Assembly (NCBI GenBank): GCA_016790765.1
Contig: JAEUMZ010000182.1
Coordinates: 1 to 39,895, forward strand
Direction: 5' to 3'
DNA length: 39,895 bases
Source: Betaproteobacteria bacterium
GTDB taxonomy: Bacteria; Pseudomonadota; Gammaproteobacteria; Burkholderiales; Usitatibacteraceae
The first letter of the stretch is position 1. Each line of letters begins with the position of its first letter. Position numbers and translations under genes: made by a program. The notes under the pieces are model-generated. The model was not told the origin of the DNA, made no database searches, and saw nothing but the letters and a program-made list of their open reading frames with translations. Positions 7,947 to 17,200 of the stretch are shown one piece after another.

Positions 7947-8969
7947 TTGCGCGCGCCTTGCGCGCACGCAGCGGCAGTGGCCCTGGCACTCGCTGCCGCA
8001 CTGGGCACTGCGCCGGCCTTCGCCGCCGGTCCCGACACGGCTGCGGTCCCCAGCCCGCATGCCATCGCCATCCCGAAATGGTTCAACGAATCCTTCCTTG
8101 ACTTCCGCGAGGATGCCGCCGAGGCCGCCAAGTCCGGCCGCCGGCTGATGGTCTATTTCGGGCAGGACGGCTGCCCGTACTGCGTGCAGTTGATGAAGAA
8201 CGTGCTGGGCCAGCCGGACATCGAACGCGCGGCGCGTGCGCGCGTGGTCGCGGTGGCCGTCAACCTGTGGGGCGACCGCGAGACCACCTGGATCGATGGC
8301 ATCGTGCGCACCGAAAAGGATCTCGCGGTGCACCTCCAGGTGCAGTTCACGCCCACCGTGTGGTTCTTCGATGCGCAAGGGCGCGTGATCCTGCGCTTGA
8401 ACGGCCGGGTCCCCGCAGCGCGCTTTCGCGAGGCGCTGGACTACGTGGCGCTCGAAGAGGGCCGTCCCGCGACATTTGCCGCGTACCTCGCCCGGAAAGA
8501 GCCGGCGGCGCCGGCGGTCCCGGCGGCCGGCACGATCGACCTCCGCGCGATGCTGCGCAGGGACAAGCCGCTGATGGTGATCGTCACGCGCACGGGCTGC
8601 ACCGACTGTGCGGAATGGGAACGCGCGCTGGCCACGCACCCGGCGCTACGCGAGGAAAGCGCCCGGCTGACCGTGGCGCGCGTCGATGCCGGGGGTTCAC
8701 GCAACGTGGTGCCGCCCAGCGGCGCCCCGGTGCGCGAGCGCGACTGGGCCCCGGCCGCACAGGTGGCCTACACGCCGGCGCTGCTGTTCTTCGATGGCGA
8801 CGGGCGCGAGGTGTTCCGCACCGAGGCCGTGCTCCGCCCGTTCCACACCGCCGCGGTGATGGACTACGTGTCGAGCGGCGCATACCGCTCGCAACCGAAC
8901 TTCCAGCGTTTCCTGCAGGCACGCGCCGATCGCCTGCGCGCCCAGGGCAAGGCGGTGGAGCTCTGGTGA
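7947..8969 (+). CDS. Exported protein with two thioredoxin-fold domains
   Basis: About 340 residues from TTG 7947, the start that gives a normal signal peptide (hydrophobic AAAVALALAAALG, cleavage near AFA-A). No ATG is available except inside aceB, so the start is uncertain. Domain 1 (about 40-180) has a CPYC redox pair (C76, C79) and the cis-proline loop TPTVWFF. Domain 2 (about 195-320) has a second pair, CTDC (C218, C221), and TPALLFF. Both resemble the thioredoxin_2/SoxW-type fold. It probably handles thiol-disulfide exchange in the periplasm. It begins a few bases after aceB and converges on the RND operon; a functional link to either is not shown. Confidence 0.82.
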   Translation: MRAPCAHAAAVALALAAALGTAPAFAAGPDTAAVPSPHAIAIPKWFNESFLDFREDAAEAAKSGRRLMVYFGQDGCPYCVQLMKNVLGQPDIERAARARVVAVAVNLWGDRETTWIDGIVRTEKDLAVHLQVQFTPTVWFFDAQGRVILRLNGRVPAARFREALDYVALEEGRPATFAAYLARKEPAAPAVPAAGTIDLRAMLRRDKPLMVIVTRTGCTDCAEWERALATHPALREESARLTVARVDAGGSRNVVPPSGAPVRERDWAPAAQVAYTPALLFFDGDGREVFRTEAVLRPFHTAAVMDYVSSGAYRSQPNFQRFLQARADRLRAQGKAVELW

Positions 8970-9009
8970 CCTGCGCGGCTTCGCCGGCAGCGTTGCGCTG
9001 GTCGCTTAT

Positions 9010-9080
9010 GGGGCAAACCCCAGTACTGGCGCGGCGTTCCAGCCACAAATGGCCTGATCGCCGCACCCGTTCTAGACTTT
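9010..9080 (+). repeat. Dispersed 3'-intergenic repeat, copy 2
   Basis: It starts 40 bases after the thioredoxin-fold gene stop: ggggcaaacccca, then ttccagccacaaatggcc, ending cgccgcacccgttctagacttt. It has the same order of blocks as the other four copies and lies in the gap between convergent genes. Confidence 0.6.
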
Positions 9081-9115
9081 GGTGATGTGATCGCGTGCGG
9101 AAGGCGGCTTGCAGC

Positions 9116-9325
9116 TCAGCAGCCCGGCTCGATGCCGGCCTTGCGCAGCAGTTGTTCCGTCAGGCAGCAGCGCGTGAACCCGCTTTGCAGCAGGTTGGCG
9201 CCGACGAAGGCGGTGAACGCCAGCCACCAGGGGCTTAGGAACAACGGGCTGCCCGGAATGCCCAGGGCCAGGGACAGCAGGATGAAGGTGCCCGCAACGA
9301 TGCGGACGATGCGCCAGGTGGTCAT
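9116..9325 (-). CDS. DUF2892-type small membrane protein (YgaP C-terminal-like)
   Basis: 69 residues with two hydrophobic segments (about 5-25 and 28-48) and a C-terminal block GFTRCCLTEQLLRKAGI, the layout of the DUF2892 family. That family forms the membrane anchor of the rhodanese YgaP in E. coli and also occurs as stand-alone proteins in sulfur-stress operons. Here there is no rhodanese domain. The start codon overlaps the stop of the RND pump by 4 bases (ATGA), so translation is probably coupled. The presence of this family under a BigR/SqrR-like regulator supports a role in reactive sulfur handling. The biochemical function is unknown. Confidence 0.8.
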   Translation of the reverse strand: MTTWRIVRIVAGTFILLSLALGIPGSPLFLSPWWLAFTAFVGANLLQSGFTRCCLTEQLLRKAGIEPGC

Positions 9326-12300
9326 GGCTGTGCTCCTTTTGGTTCAGGGGGGGAAACGGTTTCAGGCGCAGGCGCGGCGGCGTCGCGGTCGCCGGGCCGC
9401 CCGCGCATCGCCATGAAGTACAGCAGCGGGATGACAACCAGCGTGAGCAGGGTCGAGACCAGGATGCCGAAGATCAGCGCGATCGCGAGGCCATTGAAGA
9501 TCGGGTCGTCGAGGATGAACAGCGCGCCCATCATCGCCGCCAGGCCGGTGAGCAGGATCGGCTGCGCGCGCGTCACCGCCGAGCGCACCACCGCCTCGGC
9601 CAGCGGCGTGCCGGCGCGCGTTTCCAGCTCGATGAAATCCACCAGCAGGATCGAGTTGCGCACGATGATGCCGGCGAGCGCGATCATGCCGATCATGCTG
9701 GTGGCGGTGAACGAGGCACCGAGCAGCGCGTGGCCCGGCATCACGCCCACCACGGTCAACGGGATCGGCGCCATGATGATCAGCGGCGTGAGGTAGGAGC
9801 CAAACTGCGCCACCACCAGGAGGTAGATCAGCACCAGGCCCACGGCATACGCGGCGCCCATGTCGCGAAACGTCTCGTAGGTGATGGTCCATTCGCCGTC
9901 CCACTTCAGCGTGTAGTCGCGCAGCGTATCGCCGGGCGACCCGATGAAGCGCTCCGCGAGCGGGGCGCCGGCGGGCGTCTCGATCTGCTTGAGCGCGTCG
10001 CGCGCGGCGAACATGCCGTACAGCGGGCTGTCGATGCGCCCGGCCATGTCCGCCACCACATAGGTCACCGGGCTCAGGTCCTTGCGGTATGCCGGCTGCT
10101 CGCGCGCCGCATCCAGGACCTGCACCAGTTCGCGCAGCGGCACGGTGCGGCCGTCCGTTCCCCGCACCGTGAGGCGCAGCAGGGCGTCGAGGTCGCCGTG
10201 CGCGGCCGGGGGCAGTTGGAGGCGCATCGCCGCCGGGTAGCGGGCGCCGTCGTGCAGCGTGCTCACGTCCTCCCCAGCCAGGCCGGTGCGCAGCGTGTCG
10301 ACGATGTCGCGCACCGCCACGCCGCGCTCGCCGGCCTTGCGGCGGTCGATGTGCAACAGCTTGCGCGGCGCGGATGCGAGCGTCGAGTCGTCCACGTCCA
10401 CGATGCCCGCGGTGGATTCGAGCACCCGGCGCACCGCCTTGGCCACTTCGCGCCGGCCCGCGGCCTCGGGCCCGTGGATCTCGGCCACCAGCGGCGCCAG
10501 CACCGGCGGACCGGGCGGCACTTCCACGACCTTCGCGTTTGCGCCGTGGCGGCGCGCGATGTCCTGCACCGCCGGCCTCAGGCGCGTGGCGATGGCGTGG
10601 CTCTGCTCGTGCCGCTGCGCCTTGTCGACGAGGTTGACCTGCAGTTCGCCCAGCTCGCCGCCGCTGCGCAAGTCGTACTGCCGCACCAGGCCGTTGAAAT
10701 TGATTGGCGCTGCGGTGCCGGCGTAGGCCTGGATGTCGCGCACCGCCGCATCGCGGGCCAGCATCGCGGCCAGGTCCTCGAGTGCGGCCGCCGTGCGCTC
10801 CAGCGGCGTGCCGGCCGGCATGTCCACCACCACCGAGAACTCGGACTTGTTGTCGAACGGCAGCATCTTGAGCCGCACCAGGCCGGTGAACGGCAAGGCC
10901 AGGGACACGGCGATCAGCGCCAATACGGCCAGCGCGAGCTTGCGGCGCGCGCGCGGGCCGGTGGTGTCGTCCAGCAGCGGGCCGAACACGCGCGCGAACA
11001 GCGGCGCCGCGTGTCGCGTGAGGTCGAACACCGGCGCATGCGCGGCATGCGCGCCCGGGCGGACCAGCCACACCGCGGCCATCCAGGGCGTGACCACGAA
11101 CGCCACCGCGAGCGAGATCAGCATGCCCATGCTGGCGTTGATCGGGATCGGGCTCATGTACGGGCCCATCAGGCCGCTGACGAAGGCCATCGGCAGCAGC
11201 GCCGCGATGACGGTGAAGGTGGCAAGGAGGGTCGGGCCGCCGACCTCGTCGACCGCGCCGGGAATCAGGTCCACCATCGGCCGGTGAGGCTCGAGCGCGT
11301 GGCGGCGGTGGATGTTTTCCACCACCACGATCGCGTCATCGACCAGGATGCCGATGGAAAAGATCAGCGCGAACAGCGACACGCGATTCAACGTGAAGCC
11401 CCAGGCCCAGGAGGCGAACAGCGTCGCGGCCAGGGTCAGGACCACGGCGGCGCCGACGATCAGCGCCTCGCGCCGGCCGAGTGCCACGAACACCAGGGCC
11501 ACCACCGACAGGGTGGCGAAGATGAGCTTGCGGATCAGCGTCTGCGCCTTGTCGTTGGCCGTCTCGCCATAATTGCGCGTCTCCGTGACCTGCACGCCGT
11601 CCGGGATCACGGTGTTGCGCAGCGCGGCCACCTTGGCGCGCAATCCTTCCGCCACGTCGATGGCGTTCGCACCCGGCTTCTTGGTGACGGCCACCGTCAC
11701 CGCCGGGCGCTGCACGCCGGGCTGGCCCGGCACGGTGGTCCACACGTGGCGGGTGGCGGGCGGCGGGCCGTCGCGCACGTCGGCCACCTGCTTCAGGAGG
11801 ATCGGCCGGCCCGCACGCACGGCGACGACCACCTCCGCCAGTTCGCGGGCGTGCTCGATGAACGGTCCGGCCTCGACCTGCACGGCGCGATTGCCCGCCA
11901 GCAGGTCGCCCACCGGCATGCCTGCATTCACGCCGAGGATCGCGTTGCGCAGGTCGGCCACGGTGACGCCGGTGGCGGCCAGTCGCGCGGGATCAACCTC
12001 GACCAGCGCCGCGCGGCCCGGCCCGCCATGCGTGCGCACGTCGCGCGTGCCGGTCACGCGCTTGAGTTCGGCCTCCATGCTCACCGCAACGCGCTCGAGG
12101 TCGAAGGGCGTGGCGGCGTCCGCGGACAGGGTGAACGCGATGATCGGCACGTCGTCGATGCCCTTCGGCTTCACCACCGGCGGCAGTGCGCCCAGGTGGC
12201 GCGGCAGCCAGTCGGCATTCGAATGCACGGTGTCATAGAGGCGTACCAGCGCGGTGTCTTGCGGCACGCCGACCTTGAACTGCACGGTCAGCACCGCCAA

Positions 12301-12597
12301 GCCCGGACGCGACACCGAGTAGGTGTGCTCGACCCCCGGCATGCGCGACAGCACCTGCTCGGCGGGCACCGCGATCATCTGCTCGACATCCCGCACGCTG
12401 GCGCCCGGCAACGCAACGATCACGTTGGCCATCGTCACGTCGATCTGCGGCTCCTCCTCGCGCGGCGTCACCGCCACCGCGAACAGGCCCAGCAGCAGGG
12501 CGGTCAGCGCGAGCAGCGGCGTGAGACGCGCAGTGGAGAACCGGCGCGCCAGGCGCCCGGCGATGCCCATCGGAGGGTCCATGGCGGCGTCCTTCAT
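9322..12597 (-). CDS. RND efflux pump permease (AcrB/HAE-like)
   Basis: 1091 residues with the RND plan: a helix at about 25-45, a large periplasmic porter loop, a helix bundle around 355-560, a second periplasmic loop and a final bundle (about 900-1060). The proton-relay pair D420-D421 is present in GILVDDAIVVVENI, the motif of hydrophobe/amphiphile exporters rather than of heavy-metal (CusA) pumps. ATG 12597 overlaps the adaptor stop by 4 bases, and its own stop overlaps the DUF2892 start. It works with the upstream adaptor and an outer-membrane channel encoded elsewhere. The substrate is unknown. The regulator next door suggests expression when sulfide or persulfide rises. Confidence 0.93.
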   Translation of the reverse strand: MKDAAMDPPMGIAGRLARRFSTARLTPLLALTALLLGLFAVAVTPREEEPQIDVTMANVIVALPGASVRDVEQMIAVPAEQVLSRMPGVEHTYSVSRPGLAVLTVQFKVGVPQDTALVRLYDTVHSNADWLPRHLGALPPVVKPKGIDDVPIIAFTLSADAATPFDLERVAVSMEAELKRVTGTRDVRTHGGPGRAALVEVDPARLAATGVTVADLRNAILGVNAGMPVGDLLAGNRAVQVEAGPFIEHARELAEVVVAVRAGRPILLKQVADVRDGPPPATRHVWTTVPGQPGVQRPAVTVAVTKKPGANAIDVAEGLRAKVAALRNTVIPDGVQVTETRNYGETANDKAQTLIRKLIFATLSVVALVFVALGRREALIVGAAVVLTLAATLFASWAWGFTLNRVSLFALIFSIGILVDDAIVVVENIHRRHALEPHRPMVDLIPGAVDEVGGPTLLATFTVIAALLPMAFVSGLMGPYMSPIPINASMGMLISLAVAFVVTPWMAAVWLVRPGAHAAHAPVFDLTRHAAPLFARVFGPLLDDTTGPRARRKLALAVLALIAVSLALPFTGLVRLKMLPFDNKSEFSVVVDMPAGTPLERTAAALEDLAAMLARDAAVRDIQAYAGTAAPINFNGLVRQYDLRSGGELGELQVNLVDKAQRHEQSHAIATRLRPAVQDIARRHGANAKVVEVPPGPPVLAPLVAEIHGPEAAGRREVAKAVRRVLESTAGIVDVDDSTLASAPRKLLHIDRRKAGERGVAVRDIVDTLRTGLAGEDVSTLHDGARYPAAMRLQLPPAAHGDLDALLRLTVRGTDGRTVPLRELVQVLDAAREQPAYRKDLSPVTYVVADMAGRIDSPLYGMFAARDALKQIETPAGAPLAERFIGSPGDTLRDYTLKWDGEWTITYETFRDMGAAYAVGLVLIYLLVVAQFGSYLTPLIIMAPIPLTVVGVMPGHALLGASFTATSMIGMIALAGIIVRNSILLVDFIELETRAGTPLAEAVVRSAVTRAQPILLTGLAAMMGALFILDDPIFNGLAIALIFGILVSTLLTLVVIPLLYFMAMRGRPGDRDAAAPAPETVSPPEPKGAQP

Positions 12598-13703
12598 GGC
12601 GCGCGGTGCCGCGCCGCAGCCTGCGGATCGAGCGCAACCGCCTCGCCGGCGCTGATCCCGGAGAGGATTTCCACGTCGGCGCCCTGCACCGGGCCCAGAC
12701 GCACCTGCCGCAACGCGGCACGGCCATCGCGCACCACGTACACGCCGGTCATCTCGCTCCTGCGCACCACCGCCTGCTGCGGCACGCCGATGCGAATCGG
12801 CGCCAGCGCGTCCACCGGCGCATCGCGCCCCGCCGCCACGCCCACGCGCGCGAACGTGCCGGGCGCCGCGGCCTCTGTCGAGGCGGGCAGGTCGAGCCTG
12901 AGGCGCACCGTCTGGGTGGCCGGATCGGCGGCCGGCAGCAGGGTGCTGCGCGCGGCCGGTACCGTGAGGGCTTCACGTCCGGCGATCTCCACCCGGAACG
13001 AGGCACTGGCGCGTGCAGCGCGCGCATCGGACTGCGCCAGGGTCGCCGTCACGCGCAGGGCCGTCGGATCGTAGAGCGTGACGAGCGTGCGGCCCGGCTG
13101 CGCGAGCTCGCCCACCACCACCGGCACGTCGGCCACCACACCGGCATAGGGCGCGCGCACGACGTGGAAATCAGCCTGCGTGTGCGCCACGCCGGCCTGC
13201 GCCACTTGCGCATTCACGCCGGCCTCGGCAGCGCGGAACTCGGCCTCGGCCTGATCGAGCGCGGCGGCGCTGATGAAGCCTTTGCCATGGAGGTCGCGCT
13301 GGCGGGCCAGCGTGCGGCGGGCCACCTCCAGCGAGGCCCTCGCCGCCTGCACCTGCGCGTCGCCGGCCTGGCCGGCCAGCTGCGCGGCGCGCGCATCGAT
13401 GCGCGCCAGCACCTGCCCGGCCTGCACGCGGTCGCCGGCCTGCACGGCCAGCAGGGCGAGCGTGCCGGCCACCGGCGCAGACACCGCCGTCTGCCGCACC
13501 GCCTCGACGAGCCCGTCGGCAACCGCCTGCCCCGCCGCGGACAACGGCGCCGCGATTGCGGTGCGCAGCGCAGGCGCGGGGGCCGGCGCGGCCGCCAGCG
13601 CGGCCGTGGCCCAGAGGCTGGCCGCGGCCGCAAGCGCCGCAAGAAACAGGGGGACGCGCCGCAGGGCGGACGTGGATTGCAGGAGGGGCTTCCGGGCGTT
13701 CAT
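12594..13703 (-). CDS. RND periplasmic adaptor subunit
   Basis: 369 residues. An N-terminal hydrophobic signal (about 17-38) is followed by an Ala/Pro stretch, a lipoyl half (about 70-100, VQAGDRVQAGQVLARID), an alpha-hairpin (about 105-165), the second lipoyl half (about 170-195, VRAPYAGVVADVPV) and barrel domains to about 365. It belongs to the HlyD/AcrA group. It is the first gene of the RND operon, with a four-base overlap into the pump gene. A strong minus-strand promoter (TTGAAA-17-TATAAT) lies just upstream, and its -10 box lies inside the operator palindrome, giving a leader of about 25 bases. Confidence 0.92.
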   Translation of the reverse strand: MNARKPLLQSTSALRRVPLFLAALAAAASLWATAALAAAPAPAPALRTAIAAPLSAAGQAVADGLVEAVRQTAVSAPVAGTLALLAVQAGDRVQAGQVLARIDARAAQLAGQAGDAQVQAARASLEVARRTLARQRDLHGKGFISAAALDQAEAEFRAAEAGVNAQVAQAGVAHTQADFHVVRAPYAGVVADVPVVVGELAQPGRTLVTLYDPTALRVTATLAQSDARAARASASFRVEIAGREALTVPAARSTLLPAADPATQTVRLRLDLPASTEAAAPGTFARVGVAAGRDAPVDALAPIRIGVPQQAVVRRSEMTGVYVVRDGRAALRQVRLGPVQGADVEILSGISAGEAVALDPQAAARHRAP

Positions 13704-13722
13704 GGTCTGGGGCAGAATTCAG

Positions 13723-13776
13723 TTGTTGTGCCTATATTATATTGTCATATATAATGTTTTTCAATAGATCATTGAA
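13723..13776. promoter_or_regulatory. Divergent promoter and AT-rich operator of the ArsR/RND locus
   Basis: The palindrome attatattgtcatatataat (13736-13755) has 7-bp arms and a 6-base spacer. The left arm contains the minus-strand -10 TATAAT (13741-13736), placed 17 bases after TTGAAA (13764-13759), for the RND operon. The right arm contains the plus-strand -10 TATAAT (13750-13755), 18 bases after TTGTGC (13726-13731), for the repressor gene. A second dyad, ttcaat-agatc-attgaa (13760-13776), covers the minus-strand -35. BigR-type repressors are known to bind AT-rich palindromes over their promoters. The region stands out sharply from the GC-rich surroundings. Confidence 0.8.
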
Positions 13777-13812
13777 CGCCCCCGCCTTTCGGGGTGACGC
13801 CCCCCGACGACC

Positions 13813-14145
13813 ATGCCCGACACCCGTACCCTCGACCTCGACCGCCTGCGCGCCTCCGCGGACCGCTCCTGTGCGCTGCTCAAGACCCTGTCCAACCCGG
13901 ACCGCCTGCTGCTGCTCTGCCGCATTTCGCAGGGCGAGTGCTCGGTGGGCGAACTGGAGGAGGCGCTGGAGATCCACCAGCCGACGCTGTCGCAGCAGCT
14001 CGGCGTGCTGCGCGACGAGGGGCTGGTGGACACGCGGCGCGACGGCAAGCGCATCTATTACTCGATCGCCAGCCCCGAGGCGCTGGCGCTGATGCAGGTG
14101 CTCTACGAGCAGTTCTGCGCCCCGCCGGCGCGTCGGCGCAGATAG
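13813..14145 (+). CDS. ArsR-family repressor, BigR/SqrR (persulfide-sensor) type
   Basis: 110-residue winged helix-turn-helix (helices about 47-75, PTLSQQLGVLRDEGLV; wing TRRDGKRIYYSI). Cysteines are C20, C36, C43 and C102. C36 in LLLLCRIS and C102 in YEQFCAP occupy the places of the conserved BigR/SqrR pair, and their spacing of 66 residues equals that of C41/C107 in SqrR. In that family the pair forms a di- or tetrasulfide with reactive sulfur species, releasing the operator. The metal-binding CVC motif of ArsR/SmtB is absent. It is divergent from the adaptor-RND-DUF2892 operon, over an AT-rich palindrome. Family assignment is strong; the sulfur ligand is inferred. Confidence 0.88.
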   Translation: MPDTRTLDLDRLRASADRSCALLKTLSNPDRLLLLCRISQGECSVGELEEALEIHQPTLSQQLGVLRDEGLVDTRRDGKRIYYSIASPEALALMQVLYEQFCAPPARRRR

Positions 14146-14277
14146 CGTCCCGCCGGTCAGCCAAGGCCATTGCATGCCGCAGGCCTGTCATTGACCTGTG
14201 CAATGCCTGGGTCCGGTCGCGGACGCGCTAAAGTGCGCGTTTCGCGTCGAACGGCGCGCGTGTCCCTGGAGCAATCG

Positions 14278-17200
14278 ATGCAAAGACGCCTGATCGTCAT
14301 CGGCCTCACCGCGGCCATTCACTGGCCTGCTGGTGCGCAGCTTTCCACCCAGCGCGAAGAACCCCTGCGCGACCACACGCCGCGCGTGCACGCACTGATC
14401 GGCGCCACGCTGCACATCGCGCCGGGCAAGGTGATCGCCAACGGCGTGCTGGTGTTGAAGGACGGTCGCGTGGCCGCGGCCGGGCCTGCGGCCTCGACGC
14501 CGGTGCCCAAGGGTGCGCGCGTCTGGAAGCTCGACGGCAAAAGCGTGTACGCGGGTTTCATCGACCTGGCCAGCAGCGTGGGCCTGCCGGCGAATGCGCG
14601 GGCGCGCGCGGCGGCGCTGCCGTTCTCGCCCGGCGGCCCGCCGTCCACGCCGCAACGCGCGGAAGACATGAAGGCGCCGGGGCCGCGCGGGCTCTCCTCG
14701 TCCAACCGCTCGGTGCGCGCGGATTTCGACGTGGCCGCCAACCTCGAGTTTCGCGCCGACGAAGTCAAGGCTGCGCGCGAGTTGGGGTTCACCAGCGTGC
14801 TGGCCGCGCCGCAGGCGGGCATCCTGCGCGGACAAAGTGCGCTGCTCAACACGGCGGACCGGCCGGACACGAAGTCGCTGGTGGTGGCCCCCCGCGTGGC
14901 GCAGCACGCGGCCAACGAGGCCGAGCGCGGCTTCACCGGCTCGCAGTACCCGAACTCCATGATGGGCGCCATCGCGCTGCTGCGCCAGTCGATGCTCGAC
15001 GCGCGCTGGCATCGCGGCGCACTGGAGGCCTATCGCGCCAACCCGTCGCTGGAGCGCCCGGAGCCGAACGCCACGCTCGAGGCGCTGACCCCCGTGCTGC
15101 TGGGCCGCCAGCCGGTCATCTACGCCGCGGACGGCGAGCAGGATTTCCAGCGCATCGGCAAAGTACGCGACGAGTTCGGGCTCAATGTCATCGCGCAGGG
15201 CAACGGCTACGAATACCGGCGCCGCGACCATTTGAAATCGCTGGCGATGCCGGTCATCGTGCCGGTCAATTTTCCCGCGCCGCCGGAAGTGGAGACGCCG
15301 GACCAGGCGCTCGACGTGCAGTTGGAGCAGTTGCAGCACTGGGAGCAGGCGCCGTCCAACCCGTCACTCCTGGCATCGGCCGGCATCGAGTTCGCCCTCA
15401 CCGCCCACGGCATGACCCAACCGTCGCGCGAGTTCTGGAACAATGTACGGCTGGCGGTGCGTCGCGGCCTGACTGCGGATCGCGCGCTGGCTGCCTTGAC
15501 CACCACGCCGGCCAAGCTGATCGGCCTGCAGCGTCAGTTGGGCACCCTGGAGCCGGGCCGCATCGCCAATGTGGTGGTGGCGAGTGCAGACCTGTTCGCC
15601 ACCGAGGGCGCCGAAGTCGAGCTCGCGTTCGTGGATGGTCGCCCGCATCCCACGACAGCGGCAGAACGCATCGATGTGCGCGGCACCTGGCGCGTGGGCG
15701 ATGCGCAGTGGTCCATCGGCGGCACCAAGCTGCAGCCGGCCCTGACGATCGACGGCGCGGCGTGCGACATCGCGATGCGCGGGCGGCAGATGGTCGTCAG
15801 CATCCCGTGCAAGAAGGACGCGGCCGCACGATCCACCATCGTGGCGGAGCTGATTGCGGACACGCTGACGGGTAGCCTCGAAGGGGCCACCGCCGCGCCA
15901 GTGCCGTGGCGCGCGACGCGCATTGCAGCGTTCAGGGACTCCGCAAGGCCCGCAACGGCGGATGTGCTTCCCGCGCCCGCCGCGGTGTACCCGGCGGGCA
16001 CTTACGGCATCGCACCGCCCGCCAGGCCGGCCGCCGTGCTGGTGAAGAACGCGACCCTCTGGACCAGCGGCCCGGCAGGCAAGTTGGCCAAAGCCGACCT
16101 GCTGGTCCGGGACGGCCGCATCAGCGCGGTCGGCAAGTCGTTGTCCGCCCCGGGCGCGATCGAAATCGATGCCACCGGCAAGCATGTCACGCCGGGCCTG
16201 ATCGACGCGCACTCGCACACCGCGGCCAACGGCGGGTTGAACGAATCCACCAGCTCGGTCAGCGCGGAAGTGCGGGTGGCCGATGTGCTTGATGCCACCG
16301 CGATCAGCATGTACCGGCAACTTGCCGGCGGCACCACGGCGGCCAACGTGATGCACGGCTCGGCCAACACCATCGGCGGGCAGACGCAGACCGTCAAGTT
16401 CCGCTGGGGCCTGGATGCGGAGGGCCTCAAGGTGCAGGGCGCGCTGCCGGGCATCAAGTTCGCGCTGGGCGAGAACGTCAAGCAATCCAACGCGGCCACG
16501 GAAACCACGCGCTACCCGCAGACGCGCATGGGCGTGGAGCAGGTCATACGCGATGCGTTCTCCGCAGCGAAGGGCTACCAAAGACAATGGGCCGACTGGC
16601 GCGCGACGCCGAAGACGCCCGGCGCGGTGGTGGCGGAGCCGCGGCGCGACCTCCAGCTCGAGGCGCTGGTGGAGCTCCTGGAGAAAAAACGCGCGGTGCA
16701 CATCCACTCCTACCGCGCCGACGAGATCCTCATGTTCGCGCGCGTGGCGAAAGAACTCGGCATTCCGGTCGCGACGTTCCAGCACGTGCTGGAAGGCTAC
16801 AAGGTGGCCGATGCCATCCGCGACATCGGCGCCGGCGGTTCGAGCTTTTCCGACTGGTGGGCCTACAAGATGGAGGTGTGGGACGCGATCCCCTGGAACG
16901 GCGCGATCATGCACAACGCCGGCGTGCTGACCACCTTCAATTCCGACAGCGACGAACTGGCGCGGCGCCTGAACACCGAGGCCGCCAAGGCGGTGCGCTA
17001 CGGCAACGTGCCGGAATCCGAGGCACTCAAGTTCGTGACGCTCAATGCCGCCAAGCAACTGGGCATCGACAAGCAAACCGGCTCGCTGGAAACCGGCAAG
17101 GACGCCGACTTCGTGATCTGGAGCGCCGATCCGCTCTCCCCGCTCGCACGCGCCGAACAGACCTGGATCGACGGGCGCAAGTACTTTGACCTGAAGGACG

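Noticed and set aside
9730..13074. Open frame of 1114 codons on the plus strand
   Set aside because: It is antisense to the RND pump and adaptor, which have full motifs. Its product is rich in His/Arg/Gln with no domain, a normal effect of high G+C on opposite frames.
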